Below, piece after piece: positions 1 through 10,376 of a stretch of DNA of 64,000 nucleotides (positions are counted from its first letter, which is position 1; each line of letters begins with the position of its first letter). The notes beneath the pieces were generated by a model. The model did no database searches. It was given only the letters and a program-made list of their open reading frames with translations, and had not been told where the DNA came from. Source of the stretch: an uncultured Bacilli bacterium (GTDB lineage Bacteria; Bacillota_I; Bacilli_A; RF39; UBA660); NCBI GenBank assembly GCA_934149325.1, contig CAKPEJ010000003.1, forward strand, positions 1 to 64,000, read 5' to 3'. A program made the position numbers and the translations under genes.

Positions 1-3000
1 AAACTATCAAAAACAGATAAAGATACAGAATATGGATTTAAATATGATGAAGAGACAGGAAAACTAATAAGTACAAATCAAGGAATACAAAACAGTGTAT
101 CAAATTCATATATAAAAATAGATTTAAGTGACTATACAGAAGATCAAATATTAACAGTAAATGCGGAAATAAGTAGTGAATCTGGAAATGATATAGGGTA
201 TGCGACAGTAACAGAAGATACTACAATACCTGCGTATAATAATAGTACAGGAAGATTTATATATATAAGTGGAGAAGTAGAAGAAAAAGATTATAAAACA
301 ACATTAACAGCTGGAAAAATATACTATTTACATTTTGGATATAGAAAAGATAATGGTAATAATACAAATATAGGCAAAGATACATTTACAATAAATTCTA
401 TTAAGTTAGGATATGTAATTCCTGGAAATTTAATAGCGTCAAATACATATAGTTTTAAATATGATGAAACATCAGGTGTATTAACAAGTACAAACCAAGG
501 AGTATCAAATAGTGTATCAAATTCATATATAAAAATAGATTTGACAAAAGAAACTGAAGATAAAACGTTAATATTAAATGCAAAAATATCAAGTTCAAGG
601 TACGATTATGGATATGCTACAATGACAGAAAGTGCAGAAGTACCATATGCCAATAATAGTACAGGAAGATTTATATATATAAGTGGAGAAGTAGAAGCAA
701 AGGATTATAAAACAACCTTAACGGCAGGTAAAATATATTATTTACATCTTGGATATAACAAAAGTAAATATGATTCTTCTGGAAATGATATATTTACAAT
801 AAATAGTATAAAATATAGTGCTGGAACAAATGTAATAACTGATGTTGGATTAGATTCATCAGAATTTACTAATGTTGCAAAAGTTCCAGTATTAAATGAA
901 GAACCAGATACAATAGAACTTTTAAAAACCATAACATTATCATCACCAATGGAGATAGAAGATACAAGAGATGTTGTACTAGATTTAAGAGGACAAACAT
1001 TAACAACACAAACAACAGATTATGTAGTAAAAAATCATGGAAGTCTAAGGGTAATAGATAGCAAATATACTGATGATATAGAAAGTGCACAAAAGAAGTA
1101 TGAAGAAGAAGAAGCAGAAAATCAAATAAAATATGATAATGCTTTAAGTGAATATAATAAAAATAAAGATAAAATTCAAAATTCATATGATGAAAAATAC
1201 AAGTCAAATTTGAATGAATTTTTGAAAACGCAAACAACAAATGATTATGTACAAGATGAACTATTAATGCATGTAGACGCATTATCAAATGAAGGTACAT
1301 CTGAAATGCAAGATATAAGTGGTAATGGGAATAATGGTACAATGAATAGAATTCAAATACAAAATAATGCATTTAATTTTTCAGGAAGTACTAGTTATGC
1401 AAATTTTGGAAAAGCAACTGATATAGGGCTTACTGATAATCATTCTATAACATTGGATATGTTAATTAGTTTTTCAAATGGACAAGGTGGCAGAGGTTTA
1501 CTATCAACTTTTACTGATAATACAAATGGCTTTATGTTAGGAATAGATAATAATAATTATAGCAAAATAAGAATGTTTTCAAATTCAGATACAAGTAGTC
1601 AGACTGCTAGAATTATTAGTAAAAATACTTTAAATGATGGAAATGTTCATCATTTAGTAGGTGTATATGATTGTGAAAATAAAATTATGACGTTATATAT
1701 AGATGGAAAGCTTGATTCTTCAAAAACATTTAATTCATTAACATATGGCAATAATAATTTAGTTTTAGGTGCAACAAGTATATCATCACAATATTTTATT
1801 GGAAATATATATAATGCAAAAATATATAATAAAATATTAACAGAAGATGAAATAAATCAAAACTATATTGTTGATAAAGTAAGGTATGAAGATGCATCTA
1901 AAAAATTAACAAGTAATACATCATATGGAACAGTAACAAGCAGTAATGAAGATGGTGCATATAAAGTATTTGATGGAAATACTGAAACATCATGGACAAG
2001 TAATTCAGAAGAAAATTATATTTTATGGCAAATGCCAGAAGAAAAAACAGTAACAGGATTTAAAATATATGGAAGTAGTGAATCAAGTAAATATCCAAAA
2101 GAAGTAGAATTACTAGGAAGTAAAGATGGAGAAAATTATGATAGTCTTGTAACTAGTGAATTAGAACAAAAAGGATTAAATGAATATAACACGGTTCAAA
2201 TAGAGACAAATAAATATGATTCATATAAATATTTTAAATGGAAGTTCAAAAATGATGGTAATGAAATATCTATCAATGAAATAGATTTAGATATATATAA
2301 TATATCAAGAAAAATATATAATGATATTACAAATGTTAGTATAAATAATAGTGATTTTATGTACAATGTAAAAAATACAAGTAATAGTTCAAAATCATTT
2401 AATGGAAATACAAATGTATTATCAACAACAACATCAAATGCAGAAAATATGTCAGTTTTATATTATAATAAAAAAATAACTGTTAAAGAAAATAGTCAAT
2501 ATACAGCAAATTTAAAATTAGGATATTATAATAACTGGTCTAATTCATCACTTGGAACAGTGTATATAGGATTTTCAAAGACAAATGAAAGAAATAAAGA
2601 TGATTTTGATTCATATGTTATAAAAGATATTGATTGCTTAACAGAAAAAATTCAAAATATAAATGTAGGAATATATGAACCTGGAGAATATTATTTTAAA
2701 ATTATTGTTTATCATAATTCAAATACATCTGGTTCTACAATTTACAATAACATTTATAGTCTTCAATTCACTAGTAAACCTACAAAGAAAGAGACTCAAT
2801 TGGCAAGTTCAACTCATTTGGGAAATATAACAAGTACAACAGGAAGTGTAATATTAAATGATGAAAATGCTAATTTAGTATTAGATTCAGTTGAAATTAA
2901 TTTGAATAAAACTGGAAGTAGTGGTTCTATAAATAATTATTCAAATGCAATAACAAATTACGGAACACTTACAGCATTAGAAAATTCAACAATAAATACA

Positions 3001-6000
3001 AATTCAAGATATAGTGTGCTTATAAATAATGAACCAACAGGAAAATTATTAAAAAGTTCAGGTAAACTTAACATAAATTATCAAAGTAATTCTTATGGAA
3101 TTTATAATGTTAGTAGAAAAGATGATTTTTCTATAGACGGATTTAAAATATTTATGAAAAATTATGATCAGGTTTATGGAATTTATCATGTATCTAATAA
3201 TGATTTAGCAATAAATAATATAGAAATTACGGGAAGTGGATCTGGAATATATAAATATAATAATAACAGTAATTTATCTATAAATGACTCTGTTATAAAT
3301 GGTAGAATTGGTGTTGAAACTGGTTCAAATAGTAATAATATAAAATCTTCAAATGTAGATATTATTAATACAAATATAAATTATAATGATACTGGAATAA
3401 TAAATAACTATTCTTATTCAACTATAAATATAAAAAATTCTAATATAAATGGAAGTGGAAATGGAATAAAAAATTATGAAAAAGGAATTGTTAACTTTTA
3501 TTCGGGAACAATTAAATCAAGAAGTTATCCAAATGTTTTATCATATGGAACTGAATTTAATATTTATGGTGGATATTTTGAATCAACTTCTTATTGTTTA
3601 AGTAACACTAGAGGAACAATGAATATCACAGGTGGTGAAGTATTATGTGGAGGTGCAGCAATTCAAGCCACATATTATAAATCTCCTGGTGGAACTGTAA
3701 ATATTGGTGGAACTTTTAAAATAAATTCACAAAGTAAAGGTGCTGGAATAGAGTTAGATTATTCTACTGTTAATATAAAAGATTCAGTAGAAATATTTTC
3801 AAATACTACAAGTGCAATAATTGTAGGAAATACAAGTGATAATTATACTAACAACCCAACTACTTTAAATATTCTTGGAAATAATATTATACGAAGTAGT
3901 GCTGGGAATGCTATATACAGCAAAAAAAGTAAATCAGTCATAAATATAGGTACTAAAGATGGTAATGCAAATAAGGAATATCCAAAATTAATTAGTTCAA
4001 AAGAATATCCAAGTTTATACAGCAGCGCTGGATCAACTAATTATTATGATGGAATAATAACTGGTAAGAAAGGTAGTTCAATAAAAGCTAACATAGAAGA
4101 TTCAGAGGATGGTTATGATTTATTTATAAATGATAATGGTAATGACTTAGAAGATGTTGTGTTAGAAAAACCTACATTAGAAAAATTTGGTAATGTTGCT
4201 AAAATAGATGATACATATTATCCATCAATAAAGTCTGCAGTGGAAGCATTACCTGATTCAGAAGAAAAAACTATAGAATTACTTAAAGATGTAAGAACAA
4301 TTCATCAAAATATAATTACTGATACAAAAAATGGTATTTTAGATTTAAATGGTAAGAAAATAACTAAATATAGTCTTTCACCAATTTTTGAAAACAATGG
4401 AATATTTAAAATTAAAGATAGTACAACTGTTGTAGGTGAAAATAATGTTGTTATTGATGGTGCAGGTTCTTTAAATAACATTTTTGGTAAAATATTAGAA
4501 AATAATGGAACTCTTGATTTTGATAGTGGTACAATTATTACTGAAAATCAAAATAATCAAGCTATTATAAATAGTGGTATTATGTCTATAAATGGTGGAA
4601 ATATATCAGCAAATAGTAGTCAAAGTTGTTATAGAGGTGGTTGTACAGCGTTTGATACAATATTAAATAACGAAAATGCAACATTAAAAGTAACAGGAGG
4701 AACATTATATAAGAAAAATAAGGATAGTTTAATAAATAATTCTGGTATTTTAGAGATAACAGATGGTAATTTTATAGGTGAAGTATCAGATATTACTATG
4801 TATCTCGTAACAAATAGTAGTACTGGTAATGTATCAATAACAGGAGGAACATATAATGTAAAAGCTTCTAGTTATGATGTTAGATTAATTAATAATAATG
4901 GAGAAGCAAATATATCAAATACAACTATTGATTTATTTAATATACTTAATAATACAGGAAATATAACTTTAACAAATGTTACAGCAGAAAAACTGGATCG
5001 CAAACAATGTATGGAAAATACAGGTATATTAAATATAAATGGTGGTAAGTACATTCTTAATGGTTCAGATTATTATAATTATACAATTGTAGTAAATTTA
5101 AATACCGGGCAATTAAATATGGAAAATGTTGATATTACAGCAGATTCTATTGTAATAAAAAATTCTTCATCAAACGATAATGCAGTAAATATAAAATCTG
5201 GTAAATTTAATTCTGTTGGTAAATATTCAGGCAATTCTAATAATAAACCAACAATATATAGTTCAAATGGAACAGTAACTATAGGTGATACAAATAATGT
5301 GGATTCTGATGGTAATAAAATTGTTTCAAAAGAAAATCCTAGCTTTATATCAAATGGAACAGCAATAGAAATAACAGGTGGTAAGTTAAATTTCTATGAT
5401 GGAATTGTTAAAGGGAAAACAGTCGCAATTAATGGAAGTGTGAATGAAGTTGAAGAAGGTTATGAATTAATAAAATCAAGTGATGATGATTATACAGAAA
5501 TAATATATTTGGATAAACTTCCGATAGTTCAAGTAGTTGGTGAAGATAATCCATCATATAGTATAGAAGAAGCGTTAGAAACTGAATCATGTAATGGAAA
5601 AGAATGTGAATTAGATTTATTAAGAAAAGCATCAATTCTATCAACATCTAGTTCTATAAGAATTCCAGAAGACAAAAATGTAATCCTTGATTTAAATGGT
5701 TATGATATAAGCAGTAGTAATGAATTATTATTTATAAATAATGGAACATTAAAATTTAAAGATAGTAAGAGAACTTTAGATAATGAAACTATATCAGGTA
5801 CTATAACCAGTGTTTCTGGAAAAATATTAGAAAATAATGGAACATTTGAATATGAGAGTGGAACAATAAGTACTGAAAATACAAACAAGGATATAATTGT
5901 AAATAATAACAATATGACTATTAGTGGTGGTACAATAAGTAGTACCACAAACGAAAGAAATTCAAAGTTTAATGTGATAGTAAATAATGAAAATGCAACT

Positions 6001-8922
6001 TTAAATATTACAGGCGGAAACTTATATAAGGATGAATTAGGTTCTATTGTAGAAAATTCTGGAATATTAAATATAACCGGTGGTTTATTAAAAGGAACAA
6101 TAAGTGGATATAATAAATTATATTTAGTAAGTACTACTAGTACAGGTAAAACAACTATAACTGGTGGTACATATGAAGGAGACGGATGGAACTACGGTGG
6201 AGTTTGTGTATTATTAAATCAAGGTGTTACAAATGTTACTGGAATAAATATAACTTCACAGATGTATGGAATGAAAAATGAAGGAGAAGGAATATTATCT
6301 TTAACAGATGTTTCTATGGACAATATTAAATTTTCAGCAATTTCTAATGAAAATGGAACAGTTATAATTAATTCTGGGACATTCATTTCACAAGATTATA
6401 ATGGACAAAGGGTTGGAACAATAGAAAATTCTGGAGGAACAGTTAATGTAATAAGTGGTTCATTTAGTGGATCATATTACGGAATTTATCAATCAAACAA
6501 TGGTACTATCAATATAGGTAATACAAATGATTTAGATTCAGAAGGAAATAAATTAGTTTCAAAAGAAAATCCTAATATAAAAGGAAATACAATAGGAATA
6601 TATAATAATTTAGGAACATTAAATTTCTATGATGGAATAATAAAAGGAAGTAGTTCTGCAATAAGTGGAAATATAAATGATGTAGAAGAAGGTTATGCTG
6701 CAGTAGTTGGAAAAGAAACTATAGATTCAACTGAGTTTGAAACAAAATATTTAGATAAACTTCCTGTTGCAAAAATAAAATCAACAGATAAAGAATACTA
6801 TAATTTAAAAGAAGCTATAGATGAATCTAACGATAATGACACTATAGAAATTCTTAGAAATGTAACTTATTCAACTAGTTTTAACACAATAGTTATTGAG
6901 GAAAATAAAAATATAAAGATTGATTTAAATGGTTATGTAATAACAACACCATCTGAATTATTTGAAAATAATGGTACATTAGAATTGATTGATAGTAAAA
7001 ATACGTTAGATGAAAATGGATATATAACAAGTGGAACAGGTTATATAGTAGGTTCGTCTAATGGTATTAAATTAATTGACAATAAGGGAACATTAAAAGT
7101 ATCTGGAGCAAAAATTATTGGTAGTGAACTAAGAAGTATAAATGTTAATCCAATAACAAATAGTGGTGATTTAATAATAAATAGCGGATATGTAAGCACA
7201 AAGAAAGATGGTAGTTACTCAGGTGTTATTACTGCAACAGTTATAAATAATATTGAAAATGGAAATATTACAATGAATGGTGGAATGATTGAATCTTATG
7301 GATCAAGTGGTGGTAATACAAGATTGAGTGGAATAATTATTAATAATACATCAACAGGATTAATTAACTTGCTAGGTGGTAAATTTTATACAAATTCAAA
7401 TACAAATGTTACAGGAATTAAAAATTCAGCTAATTGTAATATAATTATAAATGGTGCTGAACTTAATAAATCAACTTCAATTAGTAGTTATGATGGAACT
7501 ATTAAAATAATAAGTGGAGTAATAAATGGTGATATAGAAAATGATGAGTCGTCAAATTTGACAATAGATAATGGTACTATAAATGGAAGAATATATAATA
7601 GACATGTAAATTCTTCTATAACAATAAATGATGGAGTATATAATGGTGATGTTACAAATAATAATGGTGTATTAAATATTACAAATGGAATATTTAATGA
7701 TAGTGTTAATCATAATAATATTAATGTTTGGAATGGAACAGTAAATATAACAGGGGGAACATTTAATGCAACAAGTAGAATTTTATATAACGACAAAGGA
7801 ACGTTAAGTATATCAAATGTAACTCTTGATAACGTTCCAATTGCTATATCTCAATCAGGAGGAACAACAAATATAAAAGAAAATACTATAATAAATGCAA
7901 GTGATAAAGGAATAGATATATCAGGAGGAACACTTAATATTGGTGAAAAAGAAAATGTAAGTTTTGATGATCCAAGTATAACAGGAACAAATTATGGAGT
8001 ATATAATACAAATGGAAAAATATACTTCTATGATGGAATAATAAAAGGAAAACAAAATCAATCAATCTATGGAGTAGTAACAGAAACAGAACCAGGATAC
8101 AAAATAAGAAAGACAACAGAAAATGAAGTAGAAAGTTCAATATTAGAAATAATAGGAACAGAAGAAAGAGCAATAGTAGTAAATGGAATAAACTTCATAG
8201 ATTTACAAGCAGCAATAAATGCAGTACCGGATAATACAGAAACTACTATGGAACTTTATAGTAATATAATATTAAATAGTGATATAGTAATTCCAGAAGG
8301 AAAAATAATAAACTTATATTATAGAGGATATAAAATAACAAAAGGAAATTATACAATAACAAATAATGGAACAGTAAATGTAAAAGATGAAGATACATCA
8401 GGAGGAATACTAGGAACAATAAAAACGTTATTAAATATAGAAGATAATAATATAAGTAAAAATATAATTGTTTATCAAATGGATGACGGAAGTATATTAA
8501 GTTCAGTTGAAGATTATACTTTAGAATCTCTTGTTAATGGAAAATATGAAAAAATTGATGTAGAGGAAGTAAGTGATGAAGTTGGAAGATATAATATTTC
8601 ATCAAATAAAACAAATACATTAATGACAACAATTAATGGTAGAATATATTTAAATAATATTACTAGTGGTTCATATAAATTAGTATCAAGTTCTGGAAAA
8701 GAAATTTCTTTTGAAATATCAGATGAAGGTACATTAAGTAGTAACATAAAAGAAAACTTTAGTTTAGATACTAATAAAATATTAAGTTTATCAACTGCTG
8801 AAATAATAACTAGTATAAGAACAGGACAAACTGTTATAAGATTTGGAATTTTAATAAGCTTAATAAGTGTGATTTTATCACTATTAATAATTGCAAAAAG
8901 GCAAAATGAAAAATACTTGTAG
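1..8922 (+). CDS. Giant cell-surface beta-helix protein with LamG and F5/8C domains (5' end outside window)
   Basis: The frame is open from base 1, so the start lies upstream; about 2970 residues are visible. In order: two ~135-residue copies of one module (nt ~46-420 and ~451-825); the start of a beta-helix module (nt ~900-1060); a Lys/Glu-rich helical stretch (nt ~1080-1230); a LamG/concanavalin-like domain (nt ~1260-1860); an F5/8 type C-like domain with FDGNTETSWTS (nt ~1900-2290); then thousands of bases of Asn/Gly/Thr/Ser-rich short beta-strand repeats typical of right-handed parallel beta-helices. Module-opening segments recur near nt 4189, 5518, 6760 and 8170, each followed by NGTL and FYDGIIKGK-like motifs. 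The C-terminus has one hydrophobic segment (nt ~8835-8895) then KRQNEKYL, so it is probably membrane-anchored; no LPXTG is seen. Likely an adhesin or glycan-binding stalk; the ligand is unknown. Confidence 0.85.
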   Translation, partial: KLSKTDKDTEYGFKYDEETGKLISTNQGIQNSVSNSYIKIDLSDYTEDQILTVNAEISSESGNDIGYATVTEDTTIPAYNNSTGRFIYISGEVEEKDYKTTLTAGKIYYLHFGYRKDNGNNTNIGKDTFTINSIKLGYVIPGNLIASNTYSFKYDETSGVLTSTNQGVSNSVSNSYIKIDLTKETEDKTLILNAKISSSRYDYGYATMTESAEVPYANNSTGRFIYISGEVEAKDYKTTLTAGKIYYLHLGYNKSKYDSSGNDIFTINSIKYSAGTNVITDVGLDSSEFTNVAKVPVLNEEPDTIELLKTITLSSPMEIEDTRDVVLDLRGQTLTTQTTDYVVKNHGSLRVIDSKYTDDIESAQKKYEEEEAENQIKYDNALSEYNKNKDKIQNSYDEKYKSNLNEFLKTQTTNDYVQDELLMHVDALSNEGTSEMQDISGNGNNGTMNRIQIQNNAFNFSGSTSYANFGKATDIGLTDNHSITLDMLISFSNGQGGRGLLSTFTDNTNGFMLGIDNNNYSKIRMFSNSDTSSQTARIISKNTLNDGNVHHLVGVYDCENKIMTLYIDGKLDSSKTFNSLTYGNNNLVLGATSISSQYFIGNIYNAKIYNKILTEDEINQNYIVDKVRYEDASKKLTSNTSYGTVTSSNEDGAYKVFDGNTETSWTSNSEENYILWQMPEEKTVTGFKIYGSSESSKYPKEVELLGSKDGENYDSLVTSELEQKGLNEYNTVQIETNKYDSYKYFKWKFKNDGNEISINEIDLDIYNISRKIYNDITNVSINNSDFMYNVKNTSNSSKSFNGNTNVLSTTTSNAENMSVLYYNKKITVKENSQYTANLKLGYYNNWSNSSLGTVYIGFSKTNERNKDDFDSYVIKDIDCLTEKIQNINVGIYEPGEYYFKIIVYHNSNTSGSTIYNNIYSLQFTSKPTKKETQLASSTHLGNITSTTGSVILNDENANLVLDSVEINLNKTGSSGSINNYSNAITNYGTLTALENSTINTNSRYSVLINNEPTGKLLKSSGKLNINYQSNSYGIYNVSRKDDFSIDGFKIFMKNYDQVYGIYHVSNNDLAINNIEITGSGSGIYKYNNNSNLSINDSVINGRIGVETGSNSNNIKSSNVDIINTNINYNDTGIINNYSYSTINIKNSNINGSGNGIKNYEKGIVNFYSGTIKSRSYPNVLSYGTEFNIYGGYFESTSYCLSNTRGTMNITGGEVLCGGAAIQATYYKSPGGTVNIGGTFKINSQSKGAGIELDYSTVNIKDSVEIFSNTTSAIIVGNTSDNYTNNPTTLNILGNNIIRSSAGNAIYSKKSKSVINIGTKDGNANKEYPKLISSKEYPSLYSSAGSTNYYDGIITGKKGSSIKANIEDSEDGYDLFINDNGNDLEDVVLEKPTLEKFGNVAKIDDTYYPSIKSAVEALPDSEEKTIELLKDVRTIHQNIITDTKNGILDLNGKKITKYSLSPIFENNGIFKIKDSTTVVGENNVVIDGAGSLNNIFGKILENNGTLDFDSGTIITENQNNQAIINSGIMSINGGNISANSSQSCYRGGCTAFDTILNNENATLKVTGGTLYKKNKDSLINNSGILEITDGNFIGEVSDITMYLVTNSSTGNVSITGGTYNVKASSYDVRLINNNGEANISNTTIDLFNILNNTGNITLTNVTAEKLDRKQCMENTGILNINGGKYILNGSDYYNYTIVVNLNTGQLNMENVDITADSIVIKNSSSNDNAVNIKSGKFNSVGKYSGNSNNKPTIYSSNGTVTIGDTNNVDSDGNKIVSKENPSFISNGTAIEITGGKLNFYDGIVKGKTVAINGSVNEVEEGYELIKSSDDDYTEIIYLDKLPIVQVVGEDNPSYSIEEALETESCNGKECELDLLRKASILSTSSSIRIPEDKNVILDLNGYDISSSNELLFINNGTLKFKDSKRTLDNETISGTITSVSGKILENNGTFEYESGTISTENTNKDIIVNNNNMTISGGTISSTTNERNSKFNVIVNNENATLNITGGNLYKDELGSIVENSGILNITGGLLKGTISGYNKLYLVSTTSTGKTTITGGTYEGDGWNYGGVCVLLNQGVTNVTGINITSQMYGMKNEGEGILSLTDVSMDNIKFSAISNENGTVIINSGTFISQDYNGQRVGTIENSGGTVNVISGSFSGSYYGIYQSNNGTINIGNTNDLDSEGNKLVSKENPNIKGNTIGIYNNLGTLNFYDGIIKGSSSAISGNINDVEEGYAAVVGKETIDSTEFETKYLDKLPVAKIKSTDKEYYNLKEAIDESNDNDTIEILRNVTYSTSFNTIVIEENKNIKIDLNGYVITTPSELFENNGTLELIDSKNTLDENGYITSGTGYIVGSSNGIKLIDNKGTLKVSGAKIIGSELRSINVNPITNSGDLIINSGYVSTKKDGSYSGVITATVINNIENGNITMNGGMIESYGSSGGNTRLSGIIINNTSTGLINLLGGKFYTNSNTNVTGIKNSANCNIIINGAELNKSTSISSYDGTIKIISGVINGDIENDESSNLTIDNGTINGRIYNRHVNSSITINDGVYNGDVTNNNGVLNITNGIFNDSVNHNNINVWNGTVNITGGTFNATSRILYNDKGTLSISNVTLDNVPIAISQSGGTTNIKENTIINASDKGIDISGGTLNIGEKENVSFDDPSITGTNYGVYNTNGKIYFYDGIIKGKQNQSIYGVVTETEPGYKIRKTTENEVESSILEIIGTEERAIVVNGINFIDLQAAINAVPDNTETTMELYSNIILNSDIVIPEGKIINLYYRGYKITKGNYTITNNGTVNVKDEDTSGGILGTIKTLLNIEDNNISKNIIVYQMDDGSILSSVEDYTLESLVNGKYEKIDVEEVSDEVGRYNISSNKTNTLMTTINGRIYLNNITSGSYKLVSSSGKEISFEISDEGTLSSNIKENFSLDTNKILSLSTAEIITSIRTGQTVIRFGILISLISVILSLLIIAKRQNEKYL
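46..825 (+). repeat. Two tandem ~405-bp module copies in the giant surface gene
   Basis: Copy 1 (~46-420) and copy 2 (~451-825) encode the same succession: FKYDE, STNQG, NSVSNSYIKIDL, GYATxTE, NNSTGRFIYISGEVE, KDYKTTLTAGKIYYLH, FTINSIK. The first copy may itself follow further copies upstream of the window. Confidence 0.85.
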
Positions 8923-8940
8923 AAATGCAAGTATTTTTTC
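8911..8940 (+). terminator. Rho-independent terminator of the surface protein gene
   Basis: Stem AAATACTTG (8911-8919) pairs with CAAGTATTT (8928-8936), followed by a T-rich run. The hairpin overlaps the stop codon. Confidence 0.75.
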
Positions 8941-8976
8941 TTTTATTTTGTTCAATATAAATATGGAGGGATAAAA

Positions 8977-9201
8977 ATGAATATAAATTATGAAGTTGTA
9001 CCTGATATTATTAGTGGAAAAGACTTAGATTATCTGAGTGATATGTTTAATTGGAATTATGGAGCATATAAATGTTCTATAAATAGTTTTAAAAATGTTA
9101 TTGATTCTGAAATAAAAGATATTTTAGAAGAATCATCAAATTTATTTTATGATTCAATGAAAAAAGTTTTAAATATATTGGGAGGTAATTTTGATGAATA
9201 A
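8977..9201 (+). CDS. Small spore-coat-associated protein encoded before CotF
   Basis: This 74-residue soluble protein has the segment KDLDYLSDMFNWNYGAYK, of a kind I associate with short proteins encoded directly before CotF-family coat proteins in spore-forming clostridia and bacilli. An RBS (GGAGGGA) lies 6-10 bases before the ATG. It overlaps the start of the following CotF-like gene, so the two are translationally coupled and probably form a coat-protein pair. Its individual biochemical role is unknown. The next genes (spoIIGA, sigE, sigG) fit a sporulation context. Confidence 0.65.
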   Translation: MNINYEVVPDIISGKDLDYLSDMFNWNYGAYKCSINSFKNVIDSEIKDILEESSNLFYDSMKKVLNILGGNFDE

Positions 9202-9511
9202 TAATGAAATTTCTAATCCTAAAATTCAAGTTCCTAAAGGAATGAATTTAAATGATCAAGATTATATTAATTCTTTACTTTCTACTTTAAAAGAAATGGT
9301 AAAAAATTATTCTGTTGCATTAACAGAAGCAAGTAATGAAAAATTATATAATGAATATAAAGAAATGTTTTTAAAATATTCAGATATGCAAAGAAATGTA
9401 TTTGAATTAATGTTTAGAAAAGGTTTTTATAAATTAGAAAAGGCAGAAAATGATAAAATCTCTAATAAATTAAATTTCTTGAACCAAGAATTAATGGATT
9501 TAAAAGATTAG
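9194..9511 (+). CDS. cotF: CotF-family spore coat protein
   Basis: A 105-residue helical protein with the CotF signature order: DQDYINSLLSTLKEMVKNY, then ALTEASNEKLYNEY, then MQRNVFELMFRKGFYKLEKA. CotF-domain proteins form a four-helix bundle and are deposited in the spore coat. ATG at 9194 is preferred over the in-frame TTG at 9191 because the GGAGG at 9180-9184 is then better spaced. The gene overlaps the preceding coat-associated gene by 8 bases and is followed by a strong terminator, so the two form one unit. Confidence 0.75.
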   Translation: MNNNEISNPKIQVPKGMNLNDQDYINSLLSTLKEMVKNYSVALTEASNEKLYNEYKEMFLKYSDMQRNVFELMFRKGFYKLEKAENDKISNKLNFLNQELMDLKD

Positions 9512-9537
9512 TTAAAAATTTTTATTTTAATTATAAA

Positions 9538-9566
9538 ACGACATTATTTATGATGTCGTTTTTTTA
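9538..9566 (+). terminator. Rho-independent terminator after cotF pair
   Basis: Stem ACGACAT (9538-9544) / ATGTCGT (9553-9559) with an 8-base loop, then seven Ts. Confidence 0.85.
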
Positions 9567-9581
9567 TAATGTATTTATAAG

Positions 9582-10373
9582 GTGGTGATTAAAATTAAAG
9601 TTTATTTAGATGTTATTTTGTTTATGAATTTTACATTTGATTTTATTTTACTTTTAGCAACTTCTATAATATTAAAAAGAAAAGAAAAAATATATAAAAT
9701 ATTTTTAGGTAGTTTGTTTGGTAGTTTATCTATATTTTTTATGTTTCTTAAAATAAATTCAGTTGAACTTTTTTTTCTTAAATTTCTTATTAGTTTATTA
9801 ATGATTTTTATATCATTTGGATATAAAAGTATGAAATATTTAATAAAAAATATATATTATTTATATACAGTAAGCATTATATTAGGAGGTTTTTTATATT
9901 TTATAAATATAACTTTTTCTTATAAAAATGAAGGCTTAATTTTTATTAATAAAGGTATTAGTATTAATTTTATAGTTGCATTAATTTTATCACCTATAAT
10001 TATATATTTATATGTAAAACAAGTAAAAGATTTAAAAAATAATTATAATAATTATTACAATATAGGCATAAATTTAGATAATAAAAATATTTCTTTAACA
10101 GCATTCTTAGATACAGGAAATAAATTAATAGATCCATATAAAAAATATCCTATTATATTAGTTGATAAGAAATTTATAGATATTACTAATAAAAAGGTAT
10201 TATATGTACCATATCATACAGTTAATTCAAATGGAATATTAAAATGTATAAAGGCAGATAAAATAAATATAAATGGTGTGAGTCATAATAGAAAATATTT
10301 AATTGCGCTTAGTGATGAAATAAAAATTGATGGAGTTAATTGTATATTAAATGAAAGGTTATTGGAGGGATAA
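9582..10373 (+). CDS. spoIIGA: SpoIIGA, pro-sigma-E processing membrane aspartyl protease
   Basis: SpoIIGA activates pro-sigma-E in the mother cell after polar septation, in response to the forespore protein SpoIIR. The N-terminal half has five hydrophobic membrane segments beginning KVYLDVILFMNFTFDF, the usual SpoIIGA start. The C-terminal half has the protease motif TAFLDTGNKLIDP with catalytic Asp in DTG. Length (~260 aa) is slightly below B. subtilis (309 aa). It sits directly before sigE, the canonical operon. Start is uncertain: GTGs at 9582 and 9585 lie inside the RBS-like GGTGGTGATT, while an ATT at 9594 is correctly spaced from it and would give the family N-terminus MKVYLD. Confidence 0.92.
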   Translation: MVIKIKVYLDVILFMNFTFDFILLLATSIILKRKEKIYKIFLGSLFGSLSIFFMFLKINSVELFFLKFLISLLMIFISFGYKSMKYLIKNIYYLYTVSIILGGFLYFINITFSYKNEGLIFINKGISINFIVALILSPIIIYLYVKQVKDLKNNYNNYYNIGINLDNKNISLTAFLDTGNKLIDPYKKYPIILVDKKFIDITNKKVLYVPYHTVNSNGILKCIKADKININGVSHNRKYLIALSDEIKIDGVNCILNERLLEG

Positions 10374-10376
10374 AAA

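Noticed and set aside
869..1372. Minus-strand ORFs inside the giant surface gene
   Set aside because: They are Leu/His/Tyr-rich mirror frames of an AT-rich repetitive gene without RBS or family resemblance.
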